Of a stretch of 64,000 bases of DNA, positions 50,467 through 60,370 are shown in pieces. Both the position numbers and the translations under genes were made by a program. The stretch's first letter is position 1. Each line of letters opens with the position of its first letter. The notes beneath the pieces were generated by a model. That model had not been told where the DNA came from, did not search any database, and was given only the letters and a program-made list of their open reading frames with translations. This stretch comes from Caballeronia sp. Lep1P3 (GTDB lineage Bacteria; Pseudomonadota; Gammaproteobacteria; Burkholderiales; Burkholderiaceae): NCBI RefSeq assembly GCF_022879595.1, contig NZ_CP084265.1:124001-188000 (forward strand), read 5' to 3'.

Positions 50467-52572
50467 TCACCCCCCAATCAGATTAACCACCTTCACATTC
50501 CGCGTATCCGGCACTTCCGCATAAGAAAGCACCTTCAACTGCGGCAAGCTCCTGCGCAGGAATCGCGCAAGCATCGCGCGCAGCGAATGCTGCACGAGCA
50601 GCACGGGCGGCAGTCCCAGATTCTGCTGACGCAGCATCGCGTTCTGCGTCGAATTCATCAGCGTTTGCGCGAGCCCCGGCTCCAGCCCCGGATTCGGCCC
50701 CGTCGATAGCGCCTGCGACAGCACGCGCTCCAGCGTCGGATCGAGGCCCATCACCTGCAGATCGTCGGCGCCGGGATACCACTGCTGCGTGATCGCGCGG
50801 CCCAGCGCGAGACGCACGGCCGCCGTGAGCTCGAACGCGTCCGAGATGCGCGGCGCGTGTTCCTGCAGCGCGTCGAGAATGGTCCGCATGTCGCGGATCG
50901 GCACGCTTTCGTCGAGCAGGTTCTGAAGCACTTTCTGCAAGGTCGTGAGCGACAGCGTCTTCGGCACGAGATCGTCCGTGAGCGACGGCGTGTCCTTGCC
51001 GATGCGCTCGAGCAGCGCCTGCACTTCCTGCCGCCCGAGCAATTCGGCTGCGTGCGTGACGACGAGATGATTCAGATGCGTCGCGACGACCGTGCTCGCA
51101 TCGACCACGGTGTAGCCATACACCTGCGCCTGTTCGCGCATGTTCGTGTCGATCCAGACCGCCGGCAAACCGAAGGCCGGATCGGTCGTCTGCGTGCCCG
51201 GCAGCGTCGCCGAAACCTGCCCCGGATTGATCGCGAGCCATTGTCCCGGAAACGCCTCGCCGATGCCCACTTCCACGCCCTTGAGCGCAATGCGATACCC
51301 GTTCGGCCGCAGTTCGAGGTTGTCGCGGATATGAATGACCGGCGGCAAAAAGCCGATTTCCTGCGCGAACTTCTTGCGGATTCCCTTGATGCGCTTGAGC
51401 AGTTCGCCATCCGCGTTGCGGTCGACGAGCGGAATGAGCCGGTAGCCGACTTCCAGCCCGAGCGGATCGATGAGCGCGACGTCTTCCCAGCTCGCCTCGG
51501 CGTTCTCGGCGGATGCCGCCGCCGCCGACGCGATCGGCGTCACGTCCGTCACCGCGCTCGCCTTCTTCTTCGCTTCGGCGCGCTTGTTCATCGAGCGCGC
51601 GGCATAGATGAGGCCGCCGCCCAGCAGCATGAACGCGAAATGCGGCATGCCCGGAATCAGTCCCATCACGCCGATGATGACGCCCGTGATCATCAGCACG
51701 CGCGGATTCTGGAACAACTGCCCCGTCAACTGCGTGCCGATGTCCTCTTCCGTCGCGACGCGCGACACGATCACGCCCGCCGCCGTCGAAATGATGAGCG
51801 ACGGAATCTGCGCAACGAGGCCGTCGCCGATGGTAAGCAGCGTGTAATTGGTCGCGGCGTGCGCGAAGTCCATGTCGTGCTGGAGCATGCCGACGATCAG
51901 CCCGCCCACCACGTTGATGACCATGATGAGCAAGCCCGCGATGGCATCGCCGCGCACGAACTTCGACGCGCCGTCCATCGAGCCGTAGAACTCCGCTTCC
52001 TGCGCCACGCCCTGACGGCGCTTCTTCGCGGTTTCCTCGTTGATGAGGCCGGCGTTCAGGTCCGCGTCGATCGCCATCTGCTTGCCGGGCATCGCGTCGA
52101 GCGTGAAGCGCGCGCCGACTTCCGCGATACGTCCCGCGCCCTTCGTGATGACCATGAAGTTGATGATCATCAGAATCACGAACACGACGATGCCGACCGC
52201 GAAGTTCCCGCCGACGAGAAAGTGGCCGAACGATTCGATCACCTGTCCCGCCGCGTCCGGGCCGGTGTGCCCTTGCAGCAGCACGATCCGCGTGGATGCC
52301 ACGTTCAGCGAGAGCCGCAGCAGCGTGGAAAACAGCAGCACGCTCGGGAACGCCGCGAAGTCGAGCGGCTTTTGCGTGTACATGCTGACGAGCAGCACCA
52401 TCACCGCGAGCGCGATGTTGAAGGTGAACAGCAGATCGAGCAGAAACGCCGGCAACGGCAGAATCATCATGCCGAGGATCATGCAGATCAGAATCGGACC
52501 GGCCAGCGCCCGCAGGTTCTGTGTGCCGAGCGCGTCGGTCCGTTTGGCGAAAAATCCAGCGCGCGCGTTCAT
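50467..52572 (-). CDS. flhA: Flagellar export apparatus protein FlhA
   Basis: The 701-residue protein is the large export-gate subunit. Eight membrane helices fill the first half, with LLRLSLNVASTRIVLL, and the FHIPEP family signature RIAEVGARFTLDAMPGKQMAIDADL. The cytoplasmic C-terminal domain docks export chaperones. Its ATG overlaps the flhB stop by 4 bases. In related bacteria flhF follows directly. Here the operon stops and the unrelated cassette comes from the other direction. Confidence 0.96.
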   Translation of the reverse strand: MNARAGFFAKRTDALGTQNLRALAGPILICMILGMMILPLPAFLLDLLFTFNIALAVMVLLVSMYTQKPLDFAAFPSVLLFSTLLRLSLNVASTRIVLLQGHTGPDAAGQVIESFGHFLVGGNFAVGIVVFVILMIINFMVITKGAGRIAEVGARFTLDAMPGKQMAIDADLNAGLINEETAKKRRQGVAQEAEFYGSMDGASKFVRGDAIAGLLIMVINVVGGLIVGMLQHDMDFAHAATNYTLLTIGDGLVAQIPSLIISTAAGVIVSRVATEEDIGTQLTGQLFQNPRVLMITGVIIGVMGLIPGMPHFAFMLLGGGLIYAARSMNKRAEAKKKASAVTDVTPIASAAAASAENAEASWEDVALIDPLGLEVGYRLIPLVDRNADGELLKRIKGIRKKFAQEIGFLPPVIHIRDNLELRPNGYRIALKGVEVGIGEAFPGQWLAINPGQVSATLPGTQTTDPAFGLPAVWIDTNMREQAQVYGYTVVDASTVVATHLNHLVVTHAAELLGRQEVQALLERIGKDTPSLTDDLVPKTLSLTTLQKVLQNLLDESVPIRDMRTILDALQEHAPRISDAFELTAAVRLALGRAITQQWYPGADDLQVMGLDPTLERVLSQALSTGPNPGLEPGLAQTLMNSTQNAMLRQQNLGLPPVLLVQHSLRAMLARFLRRSLPQLKVLSYAEVPDTRNVKVVNLIGG

Positions 52573-53777
52573 GCTGCGGCTCCATCGGTAGTGTTGTCGC
52601 CGCTCAGCGCTTCAGCGGCTTCCTGATCGGCGTCGGCGTCGGATACGCCGCCCTTGTCCAGTTCCTTCGGCACGTCGAGATCGGTCGGATCGTCGGGCTT
52701 CGCGCCGCCGTCTTCCCGGTAGCGTTTCAACTGGTAGACCCACGCGAGCACTTGCGCGACCGCGCCATAGAGCGCGCCCGGAATCTCGCGGTCGATGTCG
52801 ACGTTGTGATACAGCGCCCGCGCGAGCGGCGGCGCTTCGAGCAGCGGCACGTTGTTCTCGCGACCCAGCTCGCGGATGCGCGCGGCCACGAGATTCACGC
52901 CCTTCGCAACCACGCGCGGCGCGCGCATCTCGCCGTCGGTGTACTTCAGCGCGACGGCGAAGTGCGTCGGGTTCGTCACGATCACATCGGCGGTGGGAAT
53001 CGCCTGCATCATGCGGCGACGCGCGGCCGCGCGCTGCTGCTGACGGATCTTGCCCTTGATGTGCGGATCGCCTTCGCTTTCCTTGTGCTCGCGCTTCACT
53101 TCTTCCTTGCTCATGCGCAGCTTCTTCGCGTGCGACCACATCTGATACGGCACATCGACGGCGGCGACCAGAAAGAGACCGCCGATCGCCATGCCGCAGC
53201 ACACGACGATCATGTGCAGCGCATCGGCGAGCGCGAGGCCGAGCGGCTTTGTCAGCAGGCCGAGCACTTCGGCCTTGCGGCTCCAGATTGCGGAACCCGC
53301 CATGCCGCCGACGACGAGCGTCTTCAGGATCGACATGCCGAGCTGGATCGGCCCCTGCACGGAAAAAATCTTGCCGAGCCCGCTGACGGGATTGAGCCGC
53401 CCGAAATTCGGCGCGAGCGGTTTCGTCGTGATGAGCCAGCCGCCGAGCGCCATCGGCGCGGCAAGCGCGGCGAGCGCGGTCATCGCGAGCACCGGCAGCA
53501 CGGTGAGCATGCCTTCCTTGCCCGCGTTGGCCGCGCCGATCATCATCTGGCGGGTGTCGAGCACGGTGTCGTGGTTGAACGTGAACGCGCCGCGCAGAAT
53601 GGACTGCAGATGCAGGCTGATCGACCCGGACATGCCCCAGATGCCGAAAAACCCCGCCGCCAGCAACGCGAACGAGGCGAGTTCGCGCGAGCGCGCGACC
53701 TGACCTTCCTCCCGCGCCTTTTCCAGGCGCTTGGGAGTGGCTGATTCGGTTTTTTCGAGATCGCTTTCTTCCGCCAC
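52569..53777 (-). CDS. flhB: Flagellar export switch protein FlhB
   Basis: The 402-residue protein has four membrane helices and the self-cleaving NPTH motif in VTNPTHFAVALKY, which switches export from hook to filament substrates. Charged N-terminus EESDLEKTESATPKRLEKAR is typical. I chose the GTG at 53777, preceded by GGAG, because homologues start M-A-E-E-S-D. An ATG at 53825 would add 16 unconserved residues. Confidence 0.95.
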   Translation of the reverse strand: MAEESDLEKTESATPKRLEKAREEGQVARSRELASFALLAAGFFGIWGMSGSISLHLQSILRGAFTFNHDTVLDTRQMMIGAANAGKEGMLTVLPVLAMTALAALAAPMALGGWLITTKPLAPNFGRLNPVSGLGKIFSVQGPIQLGMSILKTLVVGGMAGSAIWSRKAEVLGLLTKPLGLALADALHMIVVCCGMAIGGLFLVAAVDVPYQMWSHAKKLRMSKEEVKREHKESEGDPHIKGKIRQQQRAAARRRMMQAIPTADVIVTNPTHFAVALKYTDGEMRAPRVVAKGVNLVAARIRELGRENNVPLLEAPPLARALYHNVDIDREIPGALYGAVAQVLAWVYQLKRYREDGGAKPDDPTDLDVPKELDKGGVSDADADQEAAEALSGDNTTDGAAA

Positions 53778-53931
53778 CGCGTACTCCGCTCCGTGCTTCG
53801 CTTCGTGCTTGATTCGAAACGGCAAAACGCCGCTTTCTGATGCAAGCGATTATTGCGGAAGGCGTCGAGGGGCTATCGGCGGATTAGGTCGGGGAAAACC
53901 GGGTTAATCGGCGAATGAGCGCGGCGAGCAT

Positions 53932-53975
53932 GCAAAAGCGGCGCGTGACCTCGAGAGGCCACGCGCCGCTTTTGC
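53932..53975. terminator. Strong hairpin between flgN and flhB
   Basis: A perfect 16 bp stem (53932-53947 with 53960-53975) whose 12-base loop can pair further (CCTC/GAGG). It has AAAA/TTTT within the outer stem. It begins 16 bases beyond the flgN stop and is the likely terminator of flgM-flgN, isolating it from flhB-flhA. Confidence 0.7.
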
Positions 53976-53990
53976 GGACCGAGAAACGCG

Positions 53991-54425
53991 TTACGCGCCC
54001 GGCACGCGGCCGTCCGGCCCGTAGAATCCGGCCTTCGACGGCGCGACCTGCAACGCGGCGAGCGCACGGCGGTTGTATTCCATGCGCGTGCGGATCAGCA
54101 CGCCATTGTTGTTGTTCCCCTGTTTAGCGCGGCGCGCGGCGGCGCACAGGAGCGTCCATTGTTCGCCGATGCGGACATCGCCTTCGGCAGCGGCTTCCAT
54201 GCCGACGAACCCGCCGGGCAAGCCGAGCGCGCTCAGGTGCGCGTCGCGCTGTTTCTCGAGCCCGCCGATGCGCTCGGTGAGAGCGGTCTTCTGCTCGATG
54301 ATTCCGGGCAGCGCCGCAAGCGGCTGCGCGGCGATCAGCGCTTTTTCCTCGTGGGCGAGGAGGGCTTCGAAGTCCTGAACGGCGGCGACTTCTTCGATGA
54401 CAGTGGCAAGCAGGGCGTCTCTCAT
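53991..54425 (-). CDS. flgN: Flagellar export chaperone FlgN
   Basis: The 144-residue, mostly helical protein matches FlgN, which escorts the hook-filament junction proteins FlgK and FlgL to the export gate. Length and position directly after flgM are typical. Sequence conservation in this family is low, so context carries much of the call. The gap to flgM is 83 bases. Confidence 0.85.
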   Translation of the reverse strand: MRDALLATVIEEVAAVQDFEALLAHEEKALIAAQPLAALPGIIEQKTALTERIGGLEKQRDAHLSALGLPGGFVGMEAAAEGDVRIGEQWTLLCAAARRAKQGNNNNGVLIRTRMEYNRRALAALQVAPSKAGFYGPDGRVPGA

Positions 54426-54508
54426 TGCAGCTCGCTAAAACGCGGGTTGGGTTCAAGCCGCCCGGCGCCGTCCACGTCGCGTTCCGGGCGTGGCCCGGTT
54501 CGTCGCGT

Positions 54509-54844
54509 TCAGCCGCCGGTCGGCGGGGTTCTCGTTTGCAGCAGGTCGCGCGCGGTATTCAAAATGCCGTCGGCGATCTTGCTCGTGTCCATCTTCAGGC
54601 TGCCGTCGCGGATCGCGGCCTTGATCGATTCGACTTTCGCCGTATCGATGTCCGAGCCGTTCGATGCGCGCAAGTCCGACGAGAGCGTCGACAGGCTGAC
54701 CGTCGAGGTCGCGTCCGTCTTCGCGCCGCCCGGCTGCGCGGTGGCTGCGGCAGCTTTCGCATCGCTCTGCGATGCACGTTGCGAGCCATCCGTCAGGCCC
54801 GTCACAGCGGTGTTGCTTTTCGATTCGATTTTCACGATGTCCAT
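54509..54844 (-). CDS. flgM: Anti-sigma-28 factor FlgM
   Basis: The 111-residue protein has the disordered, Ala/Ser/Thr-rich N-terminal half and C-terminal FliA-binding half (VSLSTLSSDLRAS, DTAKVESIKAAIRDGSLKMDTSKIADGIL) of FlgM. It holds FliA inactive until it is exported through a completed hook. A FliA-type promoter lies 20 bases upstream, so FliA would drive its own inhibitor. Confidence 0.93.
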   Translation of the reverse strand: MDIVKIESKSNTAVTGLTDGSQRASQSDAKAAAATAQPGGAKTDATSTVSLSTLSSDLRASNGSDIDTAKVESIKAAIRDGSLKMDTSKIADGILNTARDLLQTRTPPTGG

Positions 54845-54864
54845 TCCCGAACGTGTTGAGTCCT

Positions 54865-54892
54865 TTATCGGCGGGGGGTTTGAAAAACTTTA
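54865..54892 (-). promoter_or_regulatory. FliA (sigma-28) promoter of flgM-flgN
   Basis: On the minus strand TAAAGTTT (TAAA at 54892-54889) is followed, with 16 bases between TAAA and the -10, by a perfect GCCGATAA (54872-54865). The consensus is TAAA-N15-GCCGATAA, so spacing is one base longer. It ends 20 bases before the flgM ATG. Confidence 0.88.
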
Positions 54893-55014
54893 CCCTGCCG
54901 GTGAGGACGCGTCGCACGCCGATCCTGGTCATCGGCCGCAAAGCCTTATGGAGTAAGGCTGCGGCAGGTTTGAAACAAAATGCAACAGATTGTTAGGAAA
55001 CGCACGCTGCGCTT

Positions 55015-56298
55015 TTACATCCGAATTTCGACCGTCTGGCTGTCCTTCACGACGCCGGTGATGATCTGCCCGCCGGCCGTTTTGACGCGAACCTGCTGGC
55101 CGGGCGCGGCGTTGTTCATCGCGCTGCCGTCGGCGGAGATCGAAAAGCCGGAGCCGTCCGCGACTACATGAACCGTCTGCCCGATGGCGACGGAACTCGC
55201 CGCGCGCAGCATGTCCGTGCGCAGCGGCAAACCGGCCGCCACGCGCGACAGCGCAACGGCGCCGACCGCCTGCGACGGATCGGTGACGACGGCTTGCGGC
55301 ATCGCGGTGAGATCGCCGTCGCGGGCGACGAGATCGGCGCTCGCGAGCACTTCGCCCGGCGCGATAGCGCGCGCCGCGAGGTAATACGTCGCGTTGACGG
55401 AGATGCGCGCCTGAACGTACAGCGTCCACGGCCGCTCGCCGACACAGCGCACGCCGACGGTCACGCGACCCCACAGGCGCGCGCCGGTCGGCATGAACGG
55501 ATCGAGCGCGGAGCAGGCGGCGAGGCCGCGCGGGAAGACGGGCGTGACGGCGATTTCGACCTTACCGGGCAAGCCCGCCGTCTGCTGCTGCAGAAACGCG
55601 AGGGCGGCGGCGCGCACCGATTCGCCGTCCTGTACCACGGCGGCGGGTGTTTGAGCGGCGGCGGGCGCGAAGCTCACACGCTTCATCGGGGAAACGGCGG
55701 CAGCCGCATAATTCGCCGGACGAACCGGCGATGCCGCGCCAGCCGCAATCGGGCGCGCGGCTGCCGCAGAGGCGTCGTCGCGCGTGACGACGACCGGCAT
55801 CACATCGCGCGATGCCGACGCAACCGGCGCCTTCGGCAACGCCTGTGCCGCCGCGTTCGTACTTGCGGCGGGCTTCGCCTGCCCCGGCCCCGGAATGACG
55901 ATCATGCCGCCCGCGTCGTCCATGGCGTCGTCGGCGGCCTCGGCGTGCGCTTCCAGCGCGAGCGCGGCGTGACGCATCGCGGCATCGGCGGCTTGCGTCG
56001 CCGCGCGATAGTCCGTCACTGGAGCGGGAGCAGGAGCGGGAACCGGAGCCGGCGCGGACGGACGGCTCGCGCCGAGACTCTTCGCCATGTCCGCCACGGC
56101 GGCCGGATTCGTTTCGGCGTTGCCCGCAATCGCGATGAAGCCGTCGCTCTGCTGCGCGAACGCGCTCGCCGCGAAGCCGGCGATCAGCGCGATCAGCGAG
56201 ACGCCCGCCATACCGCGCGAAAGCGACGCCGCGCGCGCCCCGCGCTTCATCGCGATTTCGCGCGCCACGTTCGACGATTGCCTGGCGGACCTGCTCAT
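55015..56298 (-). CDS. flgA: Flagellar P-ring assembly chaperone FlgA, long form
   Basis: The 427-residue precursor has a signal peptide (LIALIAGFAASAFAQ) and a C-terminal SAF/FlgA domain (about 290-427: ISVNATYYLAARAIAPGEVLASADLV, ending VKDSQTVEIRM). Between them is a long Ala/Pro-rich region including a Pro-Ala repeat. It is about twice the E. coli length (219). FlgA helps build the P ring in the periplasm. ATG 56298, with GGAG upstream, was chosen over 56319. It diverges from flgB. Confidence 0.92.
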   Translation of the reverse strand: MSRSARQSSNVAREIAMKRGARAASLSRGMAGVSLIALIAGFAASAFAQQSDGFIAIAGNAETNPAAVADMAKSLGASRPSAPAPVPAPAPAPVTDYRAATQAADAAMRHAALALEAHAEAADDAMDDAGGMIVIPGPGQAKPAASTNAAAQALPKAPVASASRDVMPVVVTRDDASAAAARPIAAGAASPVRPANYAAAAVSPMKRVSFAPAAAQTPAAVVQDGESVRAAALAFLQQQTAGLPGKVEIAVTPVFPRGLAACSALDPFMPTGARLWGRVTVGVRCVGERPWTLYVQARISVNATYYLAARAIAPGEVLASADLVARDGDLTAMPQAVVTDPSQAVGAVALSRVAAGLPLRTDMLRAASSVAIGQTVHVVADGSGFSISADGSAMNNAAPGQQVRVKTAGGQIITGVVKDSQTVEIRM

Positions 56299-56573
56299 CA
56301 CTTGTTCTCCCTCGTCCATCGCGATGCGACGGCTTGCCTGATTCCATCGAGCGCATCGCCGTTCAGGGCGACCGCGCCTCGACCACGACCCAGATTCTAG
56401 ATAGGCGCCGCCACGCTCAAGCGCCGAATAGAGGCCGCGTTTGCCGGTTATTCATCGGATTAGTAATTGCGCGCCGCTCCTAAGATGCGTGTCATGCAAA
56501 AAGCCCCCGTCGATGCGGGCGGCGACAGGCAGAAAGCAAGAACACGCAACACAACGGGACGGAGAACAACCCG

Positions 56574-57053
56574 ATGCTAGACAAGCTCGACAAGGAATTC
56601 GCGTTCGGCCGCGAGGCGCTCGATGTGCGCGCTTACCGGCAGGAACTGCTGTCGTCGAATATCGCGAACGCCGACACGCCCGGCTACAAGGCGCGCGACG
56701 TCGATTTCTCGACCGCGCTCGCGGGCGCGCTGAAGCAAGGCGGCGGCGCGTCCAACGCCTCGACGCTCAAGATGGCGCAGCCGGTCTCGGTGAGCGCGGG
56801 CGCGTCGATGGCCGTGACCGCGCAAGGCCACATGACGGGCACATCGACGCTCGCCGCATCCGGCGGCAGCGCCGACGACTACGGCCGCCTCGCGTATCGC
56901 GTGCCGAGCCAGCCTTCGCTCGACGGCAACACGGTCGATCTCGACTCGGAGCGCGTGCAGTTCGCCGACAACGCGCTGCACTTCGAAGCCGGCATGACCG
57001 TGCTGAGTTCGCAGATCAAGTCGATGTTGTCCGCCATCACGTCCAATAGCTGA
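56574..57053 (+). CDS. flgB: Flagellar proximal rod protein FlgB
   Basis: The 159-residue rod protein has the N-terminal [19 protein letters not shown] motif shared by rod and hook proteins and a C-terminal helix for coiled-coil packing. It joins the MS ring to the rod. It is the first gene of the flgBCDEFGHIJ operon; the 275 bases before it, shared with flgA, show no promoter I can name. Confidence 0.94.
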   Translation: MLDKLDKEFAFGREALDVRAYRQELLSSNIANADTPGYKARDVDFSTALAGALKQGGGASNASTLKMAQPVSVSAGASMAVTAQGHMTGTSTLAASGGSADDYGRLAYRVPSQPSLDGNTVDLDSERVQFADNALHFEAGMTVLSSQIKSMLSAITSNS

Positions 57054-57061
57054 GAAAGACC

Positions 57062-57487
57062 ATGCCCTCCTTGATGAACATCTTCAGCGTCGCCGGTTCC
57101 GCGATGTCGGCTCAGGCGCAGCGCCTGAACGTGACCGCGTCGAACCTGGCGAACGCGGACAGCACCACCGGGCCGGACGGCCAGCCGTACAAGGCGAAGC
57201 AGGTCGTCTTCGCCGTCGATCCGCTCGGCGGCGCGAAAAGCGGCTCCGGCCAGCAAGTCGGCGGCGTGCAGGTTACGGGCGTCATCGACGATCCGAGCCC
57301 CATGAAAACCAGCTATGACCCGAGCAACCCGGCGGCGAACGCGGACGGCTACGTGACGCTGCCGAACGTCGATCCGGTGCAGGAAATGGTCAACATGATT
57401 TCCGCGTCGCGTTCCTATCAGGCGAACGTCGAGACGCTCAATACCGCCAAGCAATTGATGCTCAAGACACTGACCATCGGAACCTGA
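57062..57487 (+). CDS. flgC: Flagellar proximal rod protein FlgC
   Basis: The 141-residue protein contains [28 protein letters not shown] and the C-terminal [20 protein letters not shown], both diagnostic of FlgC. The start at 57062 lies 8 bases after flgB; an ATG four codons later is possible. Confidence 0.95.
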   Translation: MPSLMNIFSVAGSAMSAQAQRLNVTASNLANADSTTGPDGQPYKAKQVVFAVDPLGGAKSGSGQQVGGVQVTGVIDDPSPMKTSYDPSNPAANADGYVTLPNVDPVQEMVNMISASRSYQANVETLNTAKQLMLKTLTIGT

Positions 57488-57498
57488 AGGAACGCAAC

Positions 57499-58230
57499 GT
57501 GACGACCAACACCACGATAGGCAGCAACGGCACCACCGTGTCGCAGACGCTGCTCGACACCATGAACGGCACGAACTCGTCGAGTTCGGCGAGTTCGTCC
57601 AGCAGCACGAGCGGCACGAGCGGCACGTCCGCATCCGACCTGCAGAACACCTTTCTCACGCTGCTCGTGACGCAGCTCAAGAACCAGGACCCGACCAATC
57701 CCGCCGACAGCTCGCAGATGACCTCGCAGCTCGCGCAGATCAACACGGTATCGGGCATCGGCCAGTTGAACACGTCGCTCAGCTCGCTCGCGACGCAACT
57801 GTCCGCAGGCCAGTCCACGCAGGCCGCGCTGCTCATCGGCTCGAACGTGCTCGCGCCGGGCAACAGCGTGACGGTGTCGAGCGGCGCGTCGTCGAACTTC
57901 GGCGTGCAGCTCGCCAACGACGTGAGCGACTTGCAGATCGTCGTGAAGGACAAGTCGGGGAACATCGTCAACACGCTCGATCTCGGCGCGCAGGGCGCGG
58001 GCGTCGTGCCGGTGTCGGGATGGACGCCGGTCGATTCGAAGGGCGCGACGCTCGCCGACGGCAGCTACACGATCACCGCGCAAGGCACGATCAACGGCCA
58101 GCAGGCAACGGCGACGACGCTGTCGGCTTCGCAGGTCCAGAGCGTCGTGCAGATGTCGGGCGGCACGCCGGGCCTCAAGCTCGCCAACGGTTCGACGGTC
58201 GCGCTCTCGAGCGTCGCCTCCATTCTCTGA
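57499..58230 (+). CDS. flgD: Flagellar hook-capping protein FlgD
   Basis: The 243-residue protein has a Ser/Thr-rich N-terminus, the FLTLLVTQLKNQDPTNPADSSQMTSQLAQ core of FlgD, and a C-terminal beta-rich region. It caps the growing hook. The start is a GTG at 57499 with AAGGAA upstream. Confidence 0.95.
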   Translation: MTTNTTIGSNGTTVSQTLLDTMNGTNSSSSASSSSSTSGTSGTSASDLQNTFLTLLVTQLKNQDPTNPADSSQMTSQLAQINTVSGIGQLNTSLSSLATQLSAGQSTQAALLIGSNVLAPGNSVTVSSGASSNFGVQLANDVSDLQIVVKDKSGNIVNTLDLGAQGAGVVPVSGWTPVDSKGATLADGSYTITAQGTINGQQATATTLSASQVQSVVQMSGGTPGLKLANGSTVALSSVASIL

Positions 58231-58278
58231 TTCCACTAATTTCGTGACGCCGGGTATCGCCCGGCCTTGAGACAAGAC

Positions 58279-59544
58279 ATGAGCTACCAACAAGCACTGA
58301 GCGGCCTGGGCGCCGCATCGAGCGATCTCGACGTGATCGGCAACAACATCGCGAACGCGAACACCGTCGGCTTCAAACAAGGCGCGGCGCAGTTCGCGGA
58401 CATGTACGCGAGCTCGATGGCGACGGCCGTTTCGAACCAGATCGGCATCGGCACGCGCCTCTCGGAAGTGCAGCAGCAGTTTTCGCAAGGCACGATCACC
58501 ACGACGAATCAGGCGCTCGACGTCGCGATCAACGGCAACGGTTTCTATCAGCTGTCGAACAACGGCTCGGTGGTGTACTCGCGCAACGGCGTGTTCCATC
58601 TCGACGACAGCGGCAATATCGTCAACTCGGCGGGCCTGCAACTGATGGGCTACGCAGCCGATTCGGGCGGCGTGGTCAACAGCGCGAGCACGGTTCCGCT
58701 CACGGTGCCGACCGCGAACATCGCGCCGACCGCGACGAAGACCATCACCGCCGCGTTCAACCTGAATTCGCAGGACGACGACAAGCCGGTATCAAGTTTC
58801 GATCCGACCAACGGCAACACGTACAACGCATCGACTTCCGTGGATGTGTACGACTCGCTCGGCGGCACGCAGAAGGTGTCCGTGTACTTCACCAAGAGCG
58901 ACACCGGTTCGTGGGAAGCCTTCGCGGGCTATGGCGACCCGGTCTCGACCACGACCGATCTCGGCGCGGTGAGCTTCGATTCCTCGGGCACGCTGACCGG
59001 CACGGCGCTGTCCGGAACGTCGACCTCCGGCGTCACGATCCCGACGACGGGCAACAAGTTCACCTTCACGATTCCGAACGGCGCGGACAAGACCACGGGC
59101 GCTACGCAGACGCTGACGCTCGATCTCTCCGGCACCACGCAGTACGGCGCGAAGAGCGGCCTCACGAACCTGCATCAGGACGGCAACAGCACGGGCGAAC
59201 TGACGGGCTTCACCGTCGGCACGGACGGCATGCTGACGGGCAATTACTCTAACGGCGAGACGAAGGCGCTCGGCCAGATCGCGATCGCCAACTTCAACAA
59301 CCAGAACGGCTTGCAGAACATGGGCGGCAACGTGTACGCGCAGACGGCCGCATCCGGCGCGCCGCAAGTGGGCGTGCCCGGCTCGACGAACCACGGCACG
59401 CTGCAGGGCGGCGCGGTGGAGGACTCCAACGTGGATCTGACGAGCGAGCTCGTGAACCTGATCACGGCGCAGCGCAACTATCAGGCGAACGCGCAGACGA
59501 TCAAGACGCAGCAGACCGTCGATCAGACGCTCATCAATCTGTAA
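58279..59544 (+). CDS. flgE: Flagellar hook protein FlgE
   Basis: The 421-residue hook subunit has the N-terminal [33 protein letters not shown] motif region and the C-terminal [23 protein letters not shown] signature. The central part is variable and Thr/Gly-rich, as is usual. ATG 58279 was chosen over a TTG four codons upstream. Confidence 0.95.
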   Translation: MSYQQALSGLGAASSDLDVIGNNIANANTVGFKQGAAQFADMYASSMATAVSNQIGIGTRLSEVQQQFSQGTITTTNQALDVAINGNGFYQLSNNGSVVYSRNGVFHLDDSGNIVNSAGLQLMGYAADSGGVVNSASTVPLTVPTANIAPTATKTITAAFNLNSQDDDKPVSSFDPTNGNTYNASTSVDVYDSLGGTQKVSVYFTKSDTGSWEAFAGYGDPVSTTTDLGAVSFDSSGTLTGTALSGTSTSGVTIPTTGNKFTFTIPNGADKTTGATQTLTLDLSGTTQYGAKSGLTNLHQDGNSTGELTGFTVGTDGMLTGNYSNGETKALGQIAIANFNNQNGLQNMGGNVYAQTAASGAPQVGVPGSTNHGTLQGGAVEDSNVDLTSELVNLITAQRNYQANAQTIKTQQTVDQTLINL

Positions 59545-59582
59545 GCACCGTGCGCCAAGCATAGCGAAGAAGGAAGCGATTC

Positions 59583-60335
59583 ATGGACCGTCTGATTTAC
59601 ACCGCGATGACCGGCGCGAGCCAGTCGCTCGAGCAGCAAGCCGTCATCGCGAACAATCTCGCGAATACATCGACGACGGGCTTCAAGGCGCAGCTTGCGG
59701 CGTTCCGTCAGGTGCCGATGTCGTTCGAGAACCAGTCCGCCGATGGCTCGACGCGCACCTTTGTGCTGTCGTCGACGCCGACCGCCGATTACTCCGCCGG
59801 CCCGATTCAGCAGACCGGCAATCCGCTCGATGTCGCCGTTCAGGGACCGGGCTGGCTGTCCGTGCAGACGGCGGACGGCGGCGAGGCGTACACGCGCGCG
59901 GGCAACCTGCATGTGGATCAGAACGGCCAGCTCGTCACCGCGAACAACCTGCCGGTGCTCGGCAACGCCGGACCGCTGTCGGTGCCGCCCGGCGCGGAAG
60001 TGACCATCGGCAAGGACGGCACGGTGTCGGCGCTCATTCCCGGCGATCCGCCGACCGCGATCGCCACGGTGGATCAGCTGAAGCTCGTCAATCCCGATGC
60101 ATCGACGCTCACGCGCGGCGACGATGGCCTCTACCGCACCGCGACCGGCGACCCCGCCGATGCAGACCCGAACGTCGTCGTGGCCGGCGGCGCGCTCGAA
60201 GGCAGCAACGTGAACCCGGTCTCCGCGATGGTCTCGATGATTACGAACGCGCGCCAGTTCCAGATGCAGACGAAGCTCATGGAATCGGCGGACCAGAACG
60301 AACAGTCGGCCAACAAGCTGCTCAACTTCTCGTAA
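59583..60335 (+). CDS. flgF: Flagellar proximal rod protein FlgF
   Basis: The 250-residue protein begins [19 protein letters not shown], the FlgF hallmark, with [18 protein letters not shown] after it and [17 protein letters not shown] near the end. GAAGGAAG precedes the ATG. Confidence 0.95.
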   Translation: MDRLIYTAMTGASQSLEQQAVIANNLANTSTTGFKAQLAAFRQVPMSFENQSADGSTRTFVLSSTPTADYSAGPIQQTGNPLDVAVQGPGWLSVQTADGGEAYTRAGNLHVDQNGQLVTANNLPVLGNAGPLSVPPGAEVTIGKDGTVSALIPGDPPTAIATVDQLKLVNPDASTLTRGDDGLYRTATGDPADADPNVVVAGGALEGSNVNPVSAMVSMITNARQFQMQTKLMESADQNEQSANKLLNFS

Positions 60336-60370
60336 GCGGCGCACAGAAGCTACACAGGAAACGAAAGAAC

